Assembly (NCBI GenBank): GCA_018136815.1
Contig: CM030934.1
Location: forward strand, 648,479 to 712,478
Direction: 5' to 3'
Source: Isochrysis galbana
Lineage: Eukaryota > Haptophyta > Isochrysidales > Isochrysidaceae
Length of the DNA: 64,000 nt
A program made the translations under genes and the position numbers. Under the pieces are notes generated by a model. The model did no database searches. It had not been told where the DNA came from and was given only the letters and a program-made list of their open reading frames with translations. Each line of letters starts with the position of its first letter. The first letter of the stretch is position 1. Shown one piece after another: positions 20,086 to 31,225 of this stretch.

Positions 20086-20525
20086 GCCCGCCAAGGTGGC
20101 TGTTGATCGTGCTCGCGTGGGATTGCAAGTTGAGAGCCAAAATTGATCAAGTGGTGGGGCACACCACCCATGTTATCGGAAAAAATAAGCAGGCACCTGC
20201 ACTGCACGCACACTCCTTCACTCCAACTGCGGCATCGACGCCACATACAGCTGCGGAGCCCGCGCGCGCACATCAAATCCCGCGCGCACACACCCGTTCT
20301 ATTCAATACAAGATCCTCAAGCTGATTCATTCACTTATTTATGCGGACATGGGAAGCGCAGCAGCGGAAGTGCAGCCCTGCCTCAAGCACGCGGAAGACC
20401 ATGTCCAAGGCCTCGTCGTCGAGATCCGCATTGGACAGACGCACGGTGGAGTGGTTCGAGGATACACTGAAGGTACTCCACTCGATGCGCCCACGTCGAG
20501 TACAAGCTACATGAGGCGCGGTCGA

Positions 20526-21188
20526 CGGTCGCCCTGGGAACACTTGGCCACACTCTACACCTCCCCGTTGATGACAGCGAGGGACACACACCTCCATTTC
20601 AAACACCTTACCCACAGACGGATAGGTACTTATAACCGCTTCGCAGATAGAGACAAAACGTGCCGCATGTGTAGGGCGGCATATGAGTCCTCCACTCACC
20701 TGGGCGAATGCCCGAGAATAGTCAAAATACTAGAGACGCTCGACAAACTCGCGCGATTTGTACCCAGGAATGATAGAAGCAGAGAGGAGGTCATCATCGA
20801 TAACCTTTTCATGCACCCCGGGGGCAAATCACCAAGATCACTTACCATACTATACACTCTAGCATGGAGATACATCATAACAGACTTCTACAGAATACAC
20901 TACGACGGTATCGAATTCTCAGAAGAATCGGTACTGATAAGAACATTGGACAGATACACAACACTAAGTAAGGCTCTACTATTTGCGAACACAACGGACT
21001 CGGCTAGGACCGCCCAAGCGGGCATGGGCAGACAGCCGAAAAAAAGGATCGACACGAACGATATACACCCGATATTCACCGTAGGAACAAGAGGCAACCT
21101 AGAACCTAGTCTAGAGATTCAAGCATTAACCAACTCGATGGGAGTGGCTTATATAATAGCCGGGGGACCCGAGACGGAACACTCCTAA
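20526..21188 (+). pseudogene. LINE copy 2: C-terminal part of ORF2 only (5'-truncated)
   Basis: From about 20526 the frame matches the C-terminal end of the 10.4-kb LINE protein: WEHLATLYTSPLM versus WKHVASLYTLPLL, HFKHLTHRRIGTYNRFA versus HFKHITHRRIGTRNRFA, the knuckle CRMCRAAYESSTHLGEC, and LYTLAWRYIITDFYRIHY. Identity is moderate, so this is a different family or subfamily, not a recent copy. The RT core is absent. Upstream in-frame sequence (19.2-20.5 kb) is repeat DNA, not coding. Confidence 0.9.
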
Positions 21189-21343
21189 GACGGACCCCAC
21201 CATGGCTAGGCGAACATGCACCACACACGGGGACGCACCAGCGATGGTCACGTGAGGAAAAGACGCAACAGCTCGGACTCCACCAGCCAAGGGACTACGC
21301 AAATACAAACAACAGGCCTGTCCGGAACCCGAACTCTGAACCA

Positions 21344-21367
21344 GGCCCAAGGTAGCGCACCTGGGCC
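21344..21367 (+). other. 3' UTR hairpin of LINE copy 2
   Basis: GGCCCA (21344-21349) pairs with TGGGCC (21362-21367). A bulged A and G-GT:AC-C pairs follow, closing on the loop AGCGC. Same architecture as at 13582, with a different stem sequence. It lies about 140 nt before the T-run. Confidence 0.78.
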
Positions 21368-21514
21368 GAACCCCGGATACCGACGACAAAGGAATGACGG
21401 GGGGAAGGGGAGGGGGTGGAGGAAAGGGAAAAGAAGGGCGATGTCAATAGAGATAGGTAGGGGAATGCCCTAGTTTAGTAGGTGTGTAGCCCAGAATCTT
21501 CAGATGTTTTTTTT

Positions 21515-21926
21515 CTAGATTCTAGTTTCACGAGTGCCCCCCCCCCTTCCCCCCAGCGTTGCTTTACGCTTTACCTTTACCTGAAAGGAAGGTTGCTTTT
21601 TTCAGCGTCGTGAAGCCTGCAAGGAGAGGGCGTGCTGTTGCTGGGGTGCGCAGGGTCCGTGCGTGCACTGGAGGGGGGATAAGCATCGAGGGGAGGGGCT
21701 GAAAGTTGTATCCGATTAGCTTTAGCTTGAGGGTTTGGCTAGGATATAACATTGGCTTATTAGTATGTGTAGCTTGGCTATTTGTCGTTTTCGTTGCTTA
21801 TTTTGCCGCCAGCGTGCAGCCCTTCCGTTTGGCTGAGTCTCCATTATTTCCTCCGGCGGAGCGGCGCACTAACACGACACGTGCATACACATGAATCGAT
21901 CGACACAAATTTAGCACAGGAAAGAC
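21515..21926. other. Spacer, no supported gene
   Basis: Short AT-richer stretch with a C-run at 21538-21555. No family was recognised. Confidence 0.4.
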
Positions 21927-22229
21927 ATGAAAACAAAGCTCTTATTGCCGTGGAGACCTATGATTGGATGCGCAAGAGAGCACATAGAGACCGAGCCGCT
22001 GCAACCGTGGAAAACTCAGCATGGACGTGCAAGAGGCTGCATAGCAAACACAAATTGCGCAAAGAGCACTGGTACTTGTTGCTGCACCTCGCTCGGACCA
22101 CACGAGGTCAACGTTGACTTCTACACCTCACTGAGTGGCGAGATCCTGAAAAGTCAGCGCGTCAGTTGCCAACCGAAAGCCAGCATTCCATACATTACAC
22201 CCTGGTGCACACGACTTGAGAAGGCGTAA
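21927..22229 (+). CDS. Small cysteine-containing ORF of unknown function (doubtful)
   Basis: An ATG-initiated frame of 100 codons. It contains a Cys cluster (GCIANTNCAKSTGTCCC) and otherwise ordinary composition, unlike the low-complexity frames around it. I recognise no family. It could be a small protein, the last exon of a gene whose earlier exons I cannot see, or chance. It converges on the LamG gene. Confidence 0.2.
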   Translation: MKTKLLLPWRPMIGCAREHIETEPLQPWKTQHGRARGCIANTNCAKSTGTCCCTSLGPHEVNVDFYTSLSGEILKSQRVSCQPKASIPYITPWCTRLEKA

Positions 22230-22683
22230 AGCTAGGTCAGGACGTTCATCGGCAAGGGACCCCAGGAATCAACAGCTAGCACAGCGATTGCCAAGGGCCG
22301 TCGGCGCCGGACTGGGGATTGCTGCAAGAGGATCTTGCTTGCGGCGATGGAAGGCAACACCTGGCGAACGGCGTAGCACGCAGCCTCGACATGCGATACA
22401 TAGGCGAGGCCGGAGACGGAAATTCGTGAAATAGCAGCCGGCAAGGCTACTCACAAGACAGAGATTGGAGAGGGAAAACATGAACTGATATCGCAACCAA
22501 CGTGGTTGCAGGTCATCTTTTGCGACGGAGTAGCAATCCCCAAAGTGAAGAGCGTACGAAGTAGGTGAGTAGTGGTCGTAGCCAGTCGTGGGTTCCGGGC
22601 GCCATTTTTGTCTTGGCCTCAATCCCACGAACAACAGTTTCGATGTAATGGCTGCGCACGCGCCCTAGATGAGCGCACACACA
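22230..22683. other. Convergent intergenic region
   Basis: Lies between the small plus-strand ORF and the stop of the LamG gene. I see no feature beyond probable 3' UTR of the minus-strand gene. Confidence 0.4.
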
Positions 22684-25523
22684 TTAGACAGTGCACTCGG
22701 CACACCGTCCGGCAAAGTGCGAGTCAAATTCCATGCCCAACATGACGGTGTGCAAGACTTGTTTGTTGCGGTCCTCGACATAAACGCCCGGCGAGCCCTC
22801 GCCGGTTCTGGTGACGAGCTTGATGCAAATACCGTCAGGGCGTAGAGTATTGGTGGCCATATGATTGACGTAGTCCTCGAGCAACTTGTCGTTGTCCTTG
22901 TAGTCGATTGCTGAGCAGATGTGGGCCCTCACCTCGTTGGGCGAGAGCGCGCAATCAGCGATATAGGAATCGACGGAGTCATAGAGCAGCACCTGAACAG
23001 GCAGTTTGGGCGGGGTCGCATCAGGCGCGTATTCTAGGGCCCGGTAGGCCCAGAAGGGGTGGGGAGGTTCAGGGATCAGTGACCACACTATGCGGTGAAT
23101 GTAGAGATTTGGAGCCAATGTGGCATTAAAGGCGAGCTGGTGACAGCGCGTACCTGCACGTCTACATCAGGACAGGTCGAGAACCACTGCACAAATTGGT
23201 GGAGCGCGTCATTGTACATCACGAAGGAGATGGCGTTGTTGACCGATGTGCTGGCCGTCGACTCGAGCGTCTCTTTGGTTGTGCCGGGAGCTGAGTATGC
23301 AGGCGCCGGCCGCATCATGTCGTCAAGCAGCTCGGATGACGGCTGACAATAGATACGGCAACAGCCGTCACGCGAGAGGTACTTTTGCTTCCACGGAGCG
23401 TAGGCCGTGTCGACGAGTATGAGGCGGAAGTGGCGGTAACCTGCTTGGATGAGCTTGCACACGTGGCAGAACTCTTGGTAAAGCAAGCCGGAGCCAAAGG
23501 ACGATATGATGAGCGGCTCGTCGCGGTTCGGAGGGTACCGAGTGCGCGCTTGCTCTACAAGAACGTGCATTGCACGCTCGCGACGTAGCGGATAGCGGAA
23601 GCGCCAGAACTCGCAGCGGTCGCCGTCGCACTCCCGCAGAAACGAGATGGGGTTGTGGAAGAACCATTCCCGGTAGAGCGCCGATCCCCTTCCACGTACG
23701 TCAAGCCGCTTCTGTCGCAGATCATCGTGCAGCTTCTTCAGCGCGGCGTCGGCCACATCTACGAGCCGGCTGCACTGTTTGACCACGAGCTCGTGCGCGT
23801 GTAGGTCTAGCGCCTGCAGTAGTGACTTTTGGAGCGCAACAGATGTGCCTAGATAGCAGTACTGCTTGTACATGTCACGGTCGCTGACCATGTCGATGGC
23901 GCGCCGCCACTGCACTGTGTGTGGCGTGATGGTGCCGAGCTCGACCAAAACTGCGCGCACGCCGGCGCGAAGCGTGATCTCGAGCGGATGCGTGATGATA
24001 TTGCGCTTGACCATTGCGTCCATAAAGGGCTGCGAAGGGGTGCGTGGCGCGACCGAGTTGAAGAGTGTGACGCGGCCGTCCGCCTCGTCGAGCTTTGCTT
24101 CGACAGGACGCCAGCGGCCGAGAAGGCCGCGTTGCAGCGGCACCATCTTTGAGGGCATTGCAAACATCCCGGGGAGATCCTCTTGCCCCACCACTCGGTC
24201 GAGGACGCGCACCTCGCCGATGTAGCCGTTGAAATGATTTTGAATGCACGATCGGCCATACTCAGCACCAATAAGCACCGGCGTCACTTGGTCGGTGAAC
24301 TGCGCCCCAGACTTGGACTGGGCAACCAGCCGCCTATCTAAGTAGAGCCGCATCACGACGCCATCGTATGTAGCCACTACCTCGTGCCATTCGTCCGCAG
24401 TCACCGACACGGGGGACACCATGTCCCATGGCTCCACTTCCCGGTGGAAGAAGGGCCTCAGTCTCGAGTCGATGCCCAGCCTGTATTCGCCGCGCAATCC
24501 CGAGTGGAACTTGCTCAGAAGCACCCCGCAGCCATCACTTGCCCCAGTCGCCCCAGCAAAACCCGTCGCGCTCTGCAAGCCTTGTGGTGCCTTTGGCAAG
24601 CAGAGCACGGCGAGCGTGAACGCGGCTGTGCCGCCGAAAGAGAGCACCGACGCAGAGCCACAAATGTTAATGTGGAGGGCAGAGTCAGGCGAAAAGCGCG
24701 GCCCGCAGTTCGGCACGCCGCCTGCGAAGATGGGCGGGGAGATGCGCGGCAACGCCTCGCCCCCCGCGGCGAGCCAGCCACGCCACTTGTCAAGCAACGG
24801 TGTCCCCTCGATGAGATACTGACCATGGAACTGCTCATCTCCGACGAGTCGGACAGCGTTCTTCACGGGCGTGCGCATGTCTGCTCGCTGGTACACGCAC
24901 CAATAGGCGATGAGCTCCTTGCTCAACGTCTTGTGGTTGAGCGGGTTGGAGGTGGCGAGGGCCTTCACCTCAGAGGCATCCAAGCAGCGCTGCCAGAGAG
25001 AGCACTCGGAGATATAGCCCTCAAAGTGATGGGCGGTCGCATAGCCGCACAAATCTGCTCCGATGATGGTGGGCGATGATAGATCTGTCTTCTGCGGCCC
25101 GCATTCGATGTGCGCCGCATGACGGCAGTCGATGTAAATGCGCATAAAGTGGCCGTCATACGTGCATACGATTGAGTGCCACTCGTGGAGCGGGATCACA
25201 TCGGTTGTCGTGACTATCCATGGCGCTACCTCACGCTGGAAGATTACATGCCGCTGCGCATCGAGGCCGATCCGGTACTCGCCGCTTACACATCCGTTGA
25301 ACTTGGAGAGCAGCACCTGGTGACCGTGCCACTGCGCTGGTCCCTGCTGATGCCCAGGAGGCTCAATGGGCTCGGAGCAGGGCTCGCAGTAGAAGTGTAT
25401 CTCCACCGCGAAGGCCGCTGACTCTCCAAACGAGAGCCCGCTCTCAGAGCCCTCGATGTACACGTGCTTTGACTGATCAAAGTGGCAGAGCTCCAGCGCC
25501 TTCTTGTTGGTCGCTTGGATCAT
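22684..25523 (-). CDS. Two-LamG-domain protein with an unrecognised alpha/beta-like C-terminal region
   Basis: Complement of join(22684..22992, 23154..25523), 892 codons plus stop. Exon 1 starts at the ATG at 25523. It ends CAG|GTACGC, and the intron closes TTCAG|GTG, which joins VDVQ to VLLYDSVDSYIAD in frame. Two concanavalin A-like (LamG/pentraxin-type) domains occupy about residues 30-215 and 285-465. They are marked by HEWHSIVCTYDGHFMRIYID and DEWHEVVATYDGVVMRLYLD, each followed by GYISECSLW / GYIGEVRVLDR strands. Such domains usually bind glycans or proteins. The last 350 residues have alternating strand-helix character (LIISSFGSGLLYQEF, FRLILVDTAYAPW) reminiscent of a Rossmann-like or hydrolase fold, but I cannot name a family. 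There is no obvious signal peptide, so location is unclear. An alternative acceptor at 23088 gives the wrong phase. Confidence 0.85.
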
Positions 25524-25733
25524 GATGTGTGCAGCTGCAGTATGTCGATGCGGTCGGCGAGCAGGCGGCTCTTCCCTTGCACCACCGTGTCAGCCCAGCT
25601 CTCTCTCTCTCTCTCAGCCTCGCGCGTTCTTCGTGCACTCTCCTCTCTGGCTCCTCTCTCTCTCTCTCTCTCTCTCGCTCGCTCGCTCGCTCGCTCTCAC
25701 TCACTCACTCTCCCCCGCCTCGCTCTCTCACTG

Positions 25734-25803
<70 letters not shown>

Positions 25804-26500
25804 TTCTCTCCCTGTCTGCACGTCTCTGCGCTGAGACAGGAGGAGAGAGGGGGGGGAGGAGGAGGGGGGGGGAGGGAGGGAGGGAGAGAGAGAGGGTGAG
25901 GGAGGGGCGGGGGTGGGGTGGGGTGGGGTTGGGGCGTCTGCGCGGTGGAGAGCGCGCAGGGCCGTCCCGGGATGTGGTGAGGGAGAGAGGACGGGAAGGG
26001 GAAGCGAACAGCCCCGCGTGGTGGGGGGTGGGGAGAGGGGGGGGGGAGCGCCGCCGGCGGTGGATGAAGGGGGGGGGGGTGGCAGAGAGAGAGAGGGAAG
26101 GGGGGGGGGGGGGGGGGGGGAGGGGGAGGGCGGGAGAGGGGGAGAGAGAGAGGGAGAGAGACAGAGAGAGAGAGACGACCGAAAGAGGGATACGAAAGAA
26201 CAAGAGAGGGAGAACGAGGGAAAACGAGAGGGAGCAGGAGTTTTTGAGAAATGAGAGTGAGAGTTCGTCGAGAATAAAACCTACATATTTATATGTGAGA
26301 AAGAGAATGTCATTTTTTAGCCTCCAGGACAACGAGGAGAGTGGAAGAAGAGAAGGAAGCAGGAGGCAGGCTCACTCGCTTTTTTCACGTACCTCTCCAG
26401 TATTTTTCATGAAAGCTAGCTCTCTGGATTGCGAAATGGTCGCCTCCTCCGCTCCGGAGAGAGAGAGAGAGAGAGAGCGTCCGCTTCACTCGCGGGCGCC
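25524..26500. repeat. Long polypyrimidine then polypurine simple-sequence tract between divergent genes
   Basis: (CT)n runs at about 25592-25620, 25650-25700 and 25736-25801. G/GA-rich DNA follows from 25840 to about 26250, with G-runs up to about 20 (26099-26120). It separates the minus-strand LamG gene from the plus-strand gene at 26501, so it is the shared 5' region. The Ser/Leu- and Arg/Glu-rich frames across it are artefacts. Confidence 0.85.
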
Positions 26501-26962
26501 ATGTGGGCTCCCGCAGCTTTCGCGCTCGTCGCCTCCGCCTTCACTAACGAAGTCGTACTGCCTCGCGCCGATAGACATCGGGTGTCACGCGCCCTGCTCG
26601 CTCTCCGCGCTTCTGCTGCTGACGCCATGAGGGAACTCGATCACCAGCGGATGGAGCGCGCTCGGCTGCGCCATGCCGTGACGGAGCGCTCGATGGGATG
26701 CCCACCAGTCATGAGGCGAGACAATGGGCGCCAAGAGGTTGTCGACACAGGGAATCGGACATCTGTGAGCGTTGCGATGATGACGAGCCTGGACAGCCGA
26801 GAAAACGCCGGGGGGGAATTCATCAAACGCGAGAGGGACGCCAACAGTCTGGGCTACCTTGCCGTCTTCTCCCTGCTTTCTGCTTATGCACTGCTGGGCA
26901 CGTTCGTCTATGCTGGTGCTATCATTGCTGTCGTGTGCTCCATAGTTGAGTTGGCCCGATAG
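26501..26962 (+). CDS. Small protein with N-terminal targeting-like and C-terminal membrane segments
   Basis: The ATG at 26501 begins MWAPAAFALVASAFTNEVVL, which looks like a signal or organelle-targeting sequence. It is followed by a basic, helix-prone region (RALLALRASAADAMRELDHQ). The C-terminus has one long or two short hydrophobic helices (LGYLAVFSLLSAYALLGTF, AGAIIAVVCSIVEL) and ends AR after 153 residues. I recognise no family. The plan (targeting peptide, soluble linker, membrane anchor) would suit a nucleus-encoded plastid or mitochondrial membrane protein, but that is inference. Codon use and absence of repeats support a real gene. Upstream in-frame codons are GA microsatellite, so I chose this ATG. 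Confidence 0.6.
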   Translation: MWAPAAFALVASAFTNEVVLPRADRHRVSRALLALRASAADAMRELDHQRMERARLRHAVTERSMGCPPVMRRDNGRQEVVDTGNRTSVSVAMMTSLDSRENAGGEFIKRERDANSLGYLAVFSLLSAYALLGTFVYAGAIIAVVCSIVELAR

Positions 26963-27779
26963 TGTGAGTCGCTGCAGTTCGAGGGGCACAGGAACGACAT
27001 CGCGTGAGTATTGGCTGGGACCACCATGTGTGTAGAAGCGGTGTCCTCGCTGCCCTCAGCCCACACCCTTGATTAGTCGGGCCAGGCCTGAGTTGCCGGC
27101 AAATTTTCGAGCAACTCTAAGGTGGCAACCATACCGATCGGGGGGGGGGGGGGGGGCGTCCGCGGGAAGCCCCGCCGCTGGCAATGGCCTTGTACCGCAT
27201 TGCCACAAACTATACAGAGCCTTCAGCATGCAGAGCCTTTCGCATTGCCACAAACTATACGTACCCCGGAAACCAACTCCAACTGGGGGGTGGGAGGAGT
27301 CGGTAGCATGTAGCATGCAGCATGCAGCATCATGAGTCATGAGAGGCGGCAGCAGCAACAACATGGGAAGCCAGGGGAGGAGGGCGGGGCAACGGGGCAA
27401 GGCAGCCCCGCAGCACTGTAGACGTCCAACTCGCAGGAGGATGAAGGGATCGAGGCGGCGGCAGCAGGCAACAGGCAGGCGGGCAGGTAGCCGCGCAAGG
27501 AGGGGGGGGGGGGCAGTCGAAGACTATTTTGAGGTTTTGAATCCTTGAGTGTTCGTCAGCAGACAGTTAGCTCTCTCTTCCCCCCGCCCCCCCCCCCCCC
27601 CCCTCTCCCTCCCCCCCCCCCCCCCCCCCCCCCCCCCGGTTCATTCGTTCATTCCCCTCACCGCGCTCCCCTCCCTCCGCCCTTCCTCTCCGCCGCTTGC
27701 TTCTCGTTTGCATCTGCACCTCTCACTGGCTATTTCCTCGACCCCATCCGCCCCCCGCTTCTCCTCTGGTCCGGCCAGC
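26963..27779. other. Intergenic and probable 5' UTR of the MEIG1-like gene
   Basis: Includes a 20-bp word, cgcattgccacaaactatac, at about 27199 and 27241, a tagcatg/cagcatg run (27303-27330), a G-run (27140-27156) and a C-rich tract (27578-27640). No other gene was seen. Confidence 0.5.
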
Positions 27780-28775
27780 ATGCGCATGGCGAAGCGAGCG
27801 CAAGGCATTGAGGCAATCCTCGCTCAGCGGCGGGGGGCAGCGCCAGAGCCGCAGGCGGGAGCAGCGCACACTGCGATCCCTCGCGTGGGGGACATCCAGT
27901 TTGTCACGAGAACCGCGCTCACCGACGTAGGCAATCCAGTGTTCGGCCGGCGCTCTGGCAGCGCCCCAGGTCGCAACTCGGCTCCCTCGTTCTCGTCAGG
28001 CCATCCGACGCTCATTGGGCCTGAGTTTGACCACGGATTGCCCCTGGATCGTTTGCCACGGATGCATACCTCACGCCCACGCTTGTCAGAGCAACGGCGG
28101 CCATCATTCGAGGCCCCAGGAGCAAAGCCAGTGCCACAACAGCGGAGGAGCATGGCTCCGATAGTGGGAGAAACAGGATGTCCGACAGAGCCTTCTATTT
28201 CAGTGCACACCCAGCAGCGACAACAGCAGCAATCAGCTGGCTCGAACGGTGCTGTTGGAGGGGCCTCCTGCCTGATGGCCCCTCTGCAAGGCAAGGGCCA
28301 CACGTCATCTGCGGGGCGCAGGAGCTCTGCGCAAACACCGCCCCTAGCGCCTGTAGTTCCAGACGCGTCCGTTGGATTGCTAATGACGAAGTCAATGTCA
28401 ATAGGCATGCAGCAGAAACCGCACGCACGAGATTCGGTAGGCCGGAAGCCTCTAGCCGGTGGCGGGCTCGACGGGCAAGGTCATGCTGGGGGAGTGTCGG
28501 CCCCATCATCGGGGAACTACTCTATGGAACGTGCATCTGCATGGAGTGAGGAGATTGAAAACGTTTTCCGATTACAGGAAGCCGGCTATCGCGACCTTGC
28601 GGAGATGCTCAATCTTGGGGAGCCTGAGCCTGCCCGGTTTCCAAATGGCTTCATCAAAAAGCTTCGCTCGAAACAGTCCATCGGTGGTGCGCCCTCCTAT
28701 ATGTACTTCTCGTCCAAACGCGAATGCGCCGAGACTGAGCTCAATCGTGTAAAATTGTACTATTTTAAAGAGTAA
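27780..28775 (+). CDS. MEIG1-family protein with long disordered N-terminus
   Basis: 331 codons from the ATG at 27780. Residues 1 to about 250 are Ser/Pro/Gln-rich and look disordered (for example QQRQQQQSAGSNG). The last about 78 residues match the MEIG1 family: SAWSEEIENVFRLQEAGYRD, then a KKLRSKQ / YMYFSSKRECAE segment and NRVKLYYFKE. These correspond to the WSEEIEN, YVKKL, RECD and VKIY landmarks of animal MEIG1. MEIG1 (about 88 residues in mammals) works with PACRG in delivering cargo for sperm flagellum assembly, so this predicts a flagellated cell. Compared with the animal protein there is a roughly 250-residue extension and a short insertion before KKL. No intron is needed. Confidence 0.8.
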   Translation: MRMAKRAQGIEAILAQRRGAAPEPQAGAAHTAIPRVGDIQFVTRTALTDVGNPVFGRRSGSAPGRNSAPSFSSGHPTLIGPEFDHGLPLDRLPRMHTSRPRLSEQRRPSFEAPGAKPVPQQRRSMAPIVGETGCPTEPSISVHTQQRQQQQSAGSNGAVGGASCLMAPLQGKGHTSSAGRRSSAQTPPLAPVVPDASVGLLMTKSMSIGMQQKPHARDSVGRKPLAGGGLDGQGHAGGVSAPSSGNYSMERASAWSEEIENVFRLQEAGYRDLAEMLNLGEPEPARFPNGFIKKLRSKQSIGGAPSYMYFSSKRECAETELNRVKLYYFKE

Positions 28776-30095
28776 GCTGAGTTCCATGAGGTATTCTAGC
28801 ATTGACATCGAACCAGGCGTTGTGGCATTTTGCTTGTCGCTGATCGCAAGCTGCTTGTCAGCATCAAATGCACTGACGCAACGAACAGACATCAGCAATC
28901 AGCAAGCAACCCTCTACTGCTCCGGCTTCCATGGACTTTTCTCCGATGTGTTGTCCTCGAGTGGGCCAGCTCTAGAGCTCGAAATGTTCAACTATATGCA
29001 TCATTCACATTTTGATCGTACATGCATATGCCGCGCAGTACGGCTCCGTTGTCATGCTAGGATGGGTAGATAAGAGGTAGCTGAGGTAGATTTTTAAACT
29101 TTATAATATTCTTACCGCACATGCGCGCATGGACCCACTACTTTCACGCAGCAAAGCTTTCTACATCCCCCACTCCCCTGGCCCTTTCCCCCCGCCATCA
29201 TTATCAGCGACTCCCCTCCTGCACTACCGAGGGGTAAAGGGCTTGGATATGGTCCGATGCCTCCCTCCCCCCCCCCCCCCCCAGGTGATCCCTTCCCCCC
29301 TTCCTCCTGCGTCTACCGGGTAGGGAGCGGCCTCGGTCCCGACTTATCCTGTGCAAACAGGTGCGGGACGCGAGACTTAAGTATTTTTTGGTGGGCGGAG
29401 CTCTCGCTCTCGCTCCGCCCACCCCCTTCTCCGCGCGCTCTCTCCCCTCTCCTGCGGCACGCGCGATGGCGCGCTTGCGGCAGGCCTTCCGCTGCCCACT
29501 GAATAAAAAAATTCCAACTGGGAAGATGCGCACCTGCACTGAGCCGCTGGCCGATGCCGCACGCCGACGCAGGTGAAGACGCAGGACGCAGGTGAAAATG
29601 TCCCTGCAGGCCCTGCAGAGAGCCCGGCAGAGCCCGGGGGCGGGCGGGCGGGTCATCTGAGCACCCCGGCTTGCATTCATGGTCATGTCTGAGGGCCTAG
29701 GCTCCTTCAGACCTTTAGACGGCGAAGGGGTAGCGTTGCGCACTCCCGGGGGCTTGCTGGAGTGCTGCAGCAACAGGCCGAAAGAAAACATATGTCAAAC
29801 AACCCCCCTCTGATGAGCAGAGACAGGAGTGCCCACAGGAAAGAGAGGAGAGAGAGAGAGAGAACGAGAGAACGAGGGCTCGAAGGTCAAAACACAATTC
29901 GGACTCCGGCTCGGACTACGGAATAAAATCCGGCGGCCTCGCGAATCCTGCCTCGAGCCTCGAGTCTCGAGTCTCGAGACTCGAGTTTCCCACCGAACGG
30001 AGCGATCAATCAGGGCGATAGCAACATAGCAACAAACCGCGGGGGTCAAAGGTCAAAGGGCCCCCGAGCGCGTATAATCCACTAGAGGAGGCCGG
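28776..30095. other. Intergenic with diverged repeat segments
   Basis: About 28786-29070 is probably 3' UTR of the MEIG1-like gene. At 29510-29585 a block (ttccaactgggaag, gcaggtgaagacgc) matches 19965-20080. At 29960-29985 cgagtctcgagactcgag forms a perfect inverted repeat. C- and GA-rich runs occur at 29270 and 29850. No gene was seen. Confidence 0.5.
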
Positions 30096-30388
30096 AAGGC
30101 CGGGCCCCCACAACGGGGTGGTCGCCGCACCCGAAGCCACAAAATACCAACTTAGTAGGCCTAGGCCTAGGCCTGCCCCTCCCATCCCGCATCCCCCCAA
30201 CGCGAGGCCCAAAGTAGTGTACATGGGCCGACCCCCCCAAAACCAAAAAAAAGGAACGAGGGGGGGAGCGGAAAGGGAGAGTAGGTAGAGGTGAGGGTAT
30301 AAGCGATGTCATCGGGAGCGCGGAAGCGGAAGAGCGTGGGCGTGGGACACTAGTAGCTTAGTTAGCGGACACCTTCAAGAATTTTTTT
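30096..30388 (+). mobile_element. Non-coding LINE-type 3' end (or SINE) with conserved hairpin and T7 tail
   Basis: It shares with LINE copy 2 the block ggcccaa-gtag-ac-tgggccga and with 58.5 kb the end caccttcaagaat(a)ttttttt. The T7 run is at 30382-30388 and is followed by (act)5. It has no coding part, so it is either an extreme 5' truncation or a SINE that borrows the LINE tail. The 5' limit is approximate. Confidence 0.65.
30206..30229 (+). other. Conserved LINE-type hairpin, third copy
   Basis: GGCCCA (30206-30211) pairs with TGGGCC (30224-30229), enclosing aa / GT-AGTGT-AC / a. The 2x1 internal loop is as in the other copies. Confidence 0.75.
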
Positions 30389-31225
30389 ACTACTACTACT
30401 ACTACGCCAAGAGAATTCAATTATATATATTAGTCGCTTGAGCCCTCGTCATGACCTAATATTCTAATATTAGGCCGTCTGCCGTTAGGTCTGGAGGACC
30501 TAATCATGATGTCGATATCAGGACCCAATAATATCAATATCAGTCTAGAGGTGGTGAGAAAATTACGATGTTTTTTAGCATTATATCAGTCTAATAGAGC
30601 GCAGCTCTGGACTTAGGGAGGGTCTGGGCAGGCTTGGCGTGGCTCCCTGGCTGCCAATTTGGCGTTGCAGGGGGTGAGGGGGTGTGCGGTTCCCTTCCCC
30701 CCATCAAAGGGGTGGGGGAGGGGGAGCGTGCCCTCCACCATGCCAATCAAGTGTAAACTTAGTAGCGATTTAGAATTTAGAGAGTTAACGCCATTGCAAA
30801 TTGCAAAGATTTTCCTCAATCCCGTCTTCACGATACAACCACAACAAATCGACACAATGCAAATGAAAATGCGCAAAGTATGAGCGCGACGATGCGGCCA
30901 CGGGATACGTAGAGCTTCGGGGCCATCTTGGCCATACGCCACCGCTGGGGACGGTGCGCACACGGGGAATGCGGGTGATGAGCCTGTGCCCACGGGATGG
31001 TGGATAGAGGGAAGTCGCAGTGAAGTGACAACACGTCATCATCATCGAAGAAGCTCTGTCTGATTAAAAAGCTGTCCGCGTAGCCCGACATGTCATAGTG
31101 TGTACACTCTCCTTGCAACATGTCACCTCTCAGGACCTTACACGTGCTTCACGCCATCTGAACACTCAAGCGCCGCATTTCCACCGAGAATCACCTGCCA
31201 CCACGAGGCGACTCGCCTCACACGA
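30389..31225. other. Intergenic, repeat-rich, 3' flank of Rpn1
   Basis: Contains ctatatatatatt-like AT-rich sequence, gatatcagg/aatatcaatatcag words (30500-30545) related to the 7.4-kb cluster, and caagtgtaaacttagt at about 30748, a member of the AACTAAGT family. No gene was seen. Confidence 0.45.

Larger units (their letters stand above)
20526..21514 (+). mobile_element. 5'-truncated LINE, copy 2, ending in a T8 run
   Basis: Coding remnant plus a 3' UTR (21189-21506) and TTTTTTTT at 21507-21514. The 5' limit is set by similarity to copy 1. I could not identify a target-site duplication with certainty. Confidence 0.8.

Noticed and set aside
19221..20525. Long plus-strand frame upstream of the second LINE remnant
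   Set aside because: It runs through the 19.4-kb minisatellite and dispersed repeats. Similarity to LINE protein starts only at about 20526.
23088..23118. Splice acceptor at 23089-23088 for the LamG gene
   Set aside because: It gives the wrong phase with every nearby strong donor. The acceptor before 22992 restores the frame and joins two strand-like segments.
25482..26332. Ser/Leu- and Arg/Glu-rich frames over the CT/GA tract
   Set aside because: Pure microsatellite translation; the same holds at 35459-36012 and 53715-54120.
28786..29073. 95-codon frame after the MEIG1-like gene
   Set aside because: No family, non-repeated and directly downstream of a stop; more likely 3' UTR.
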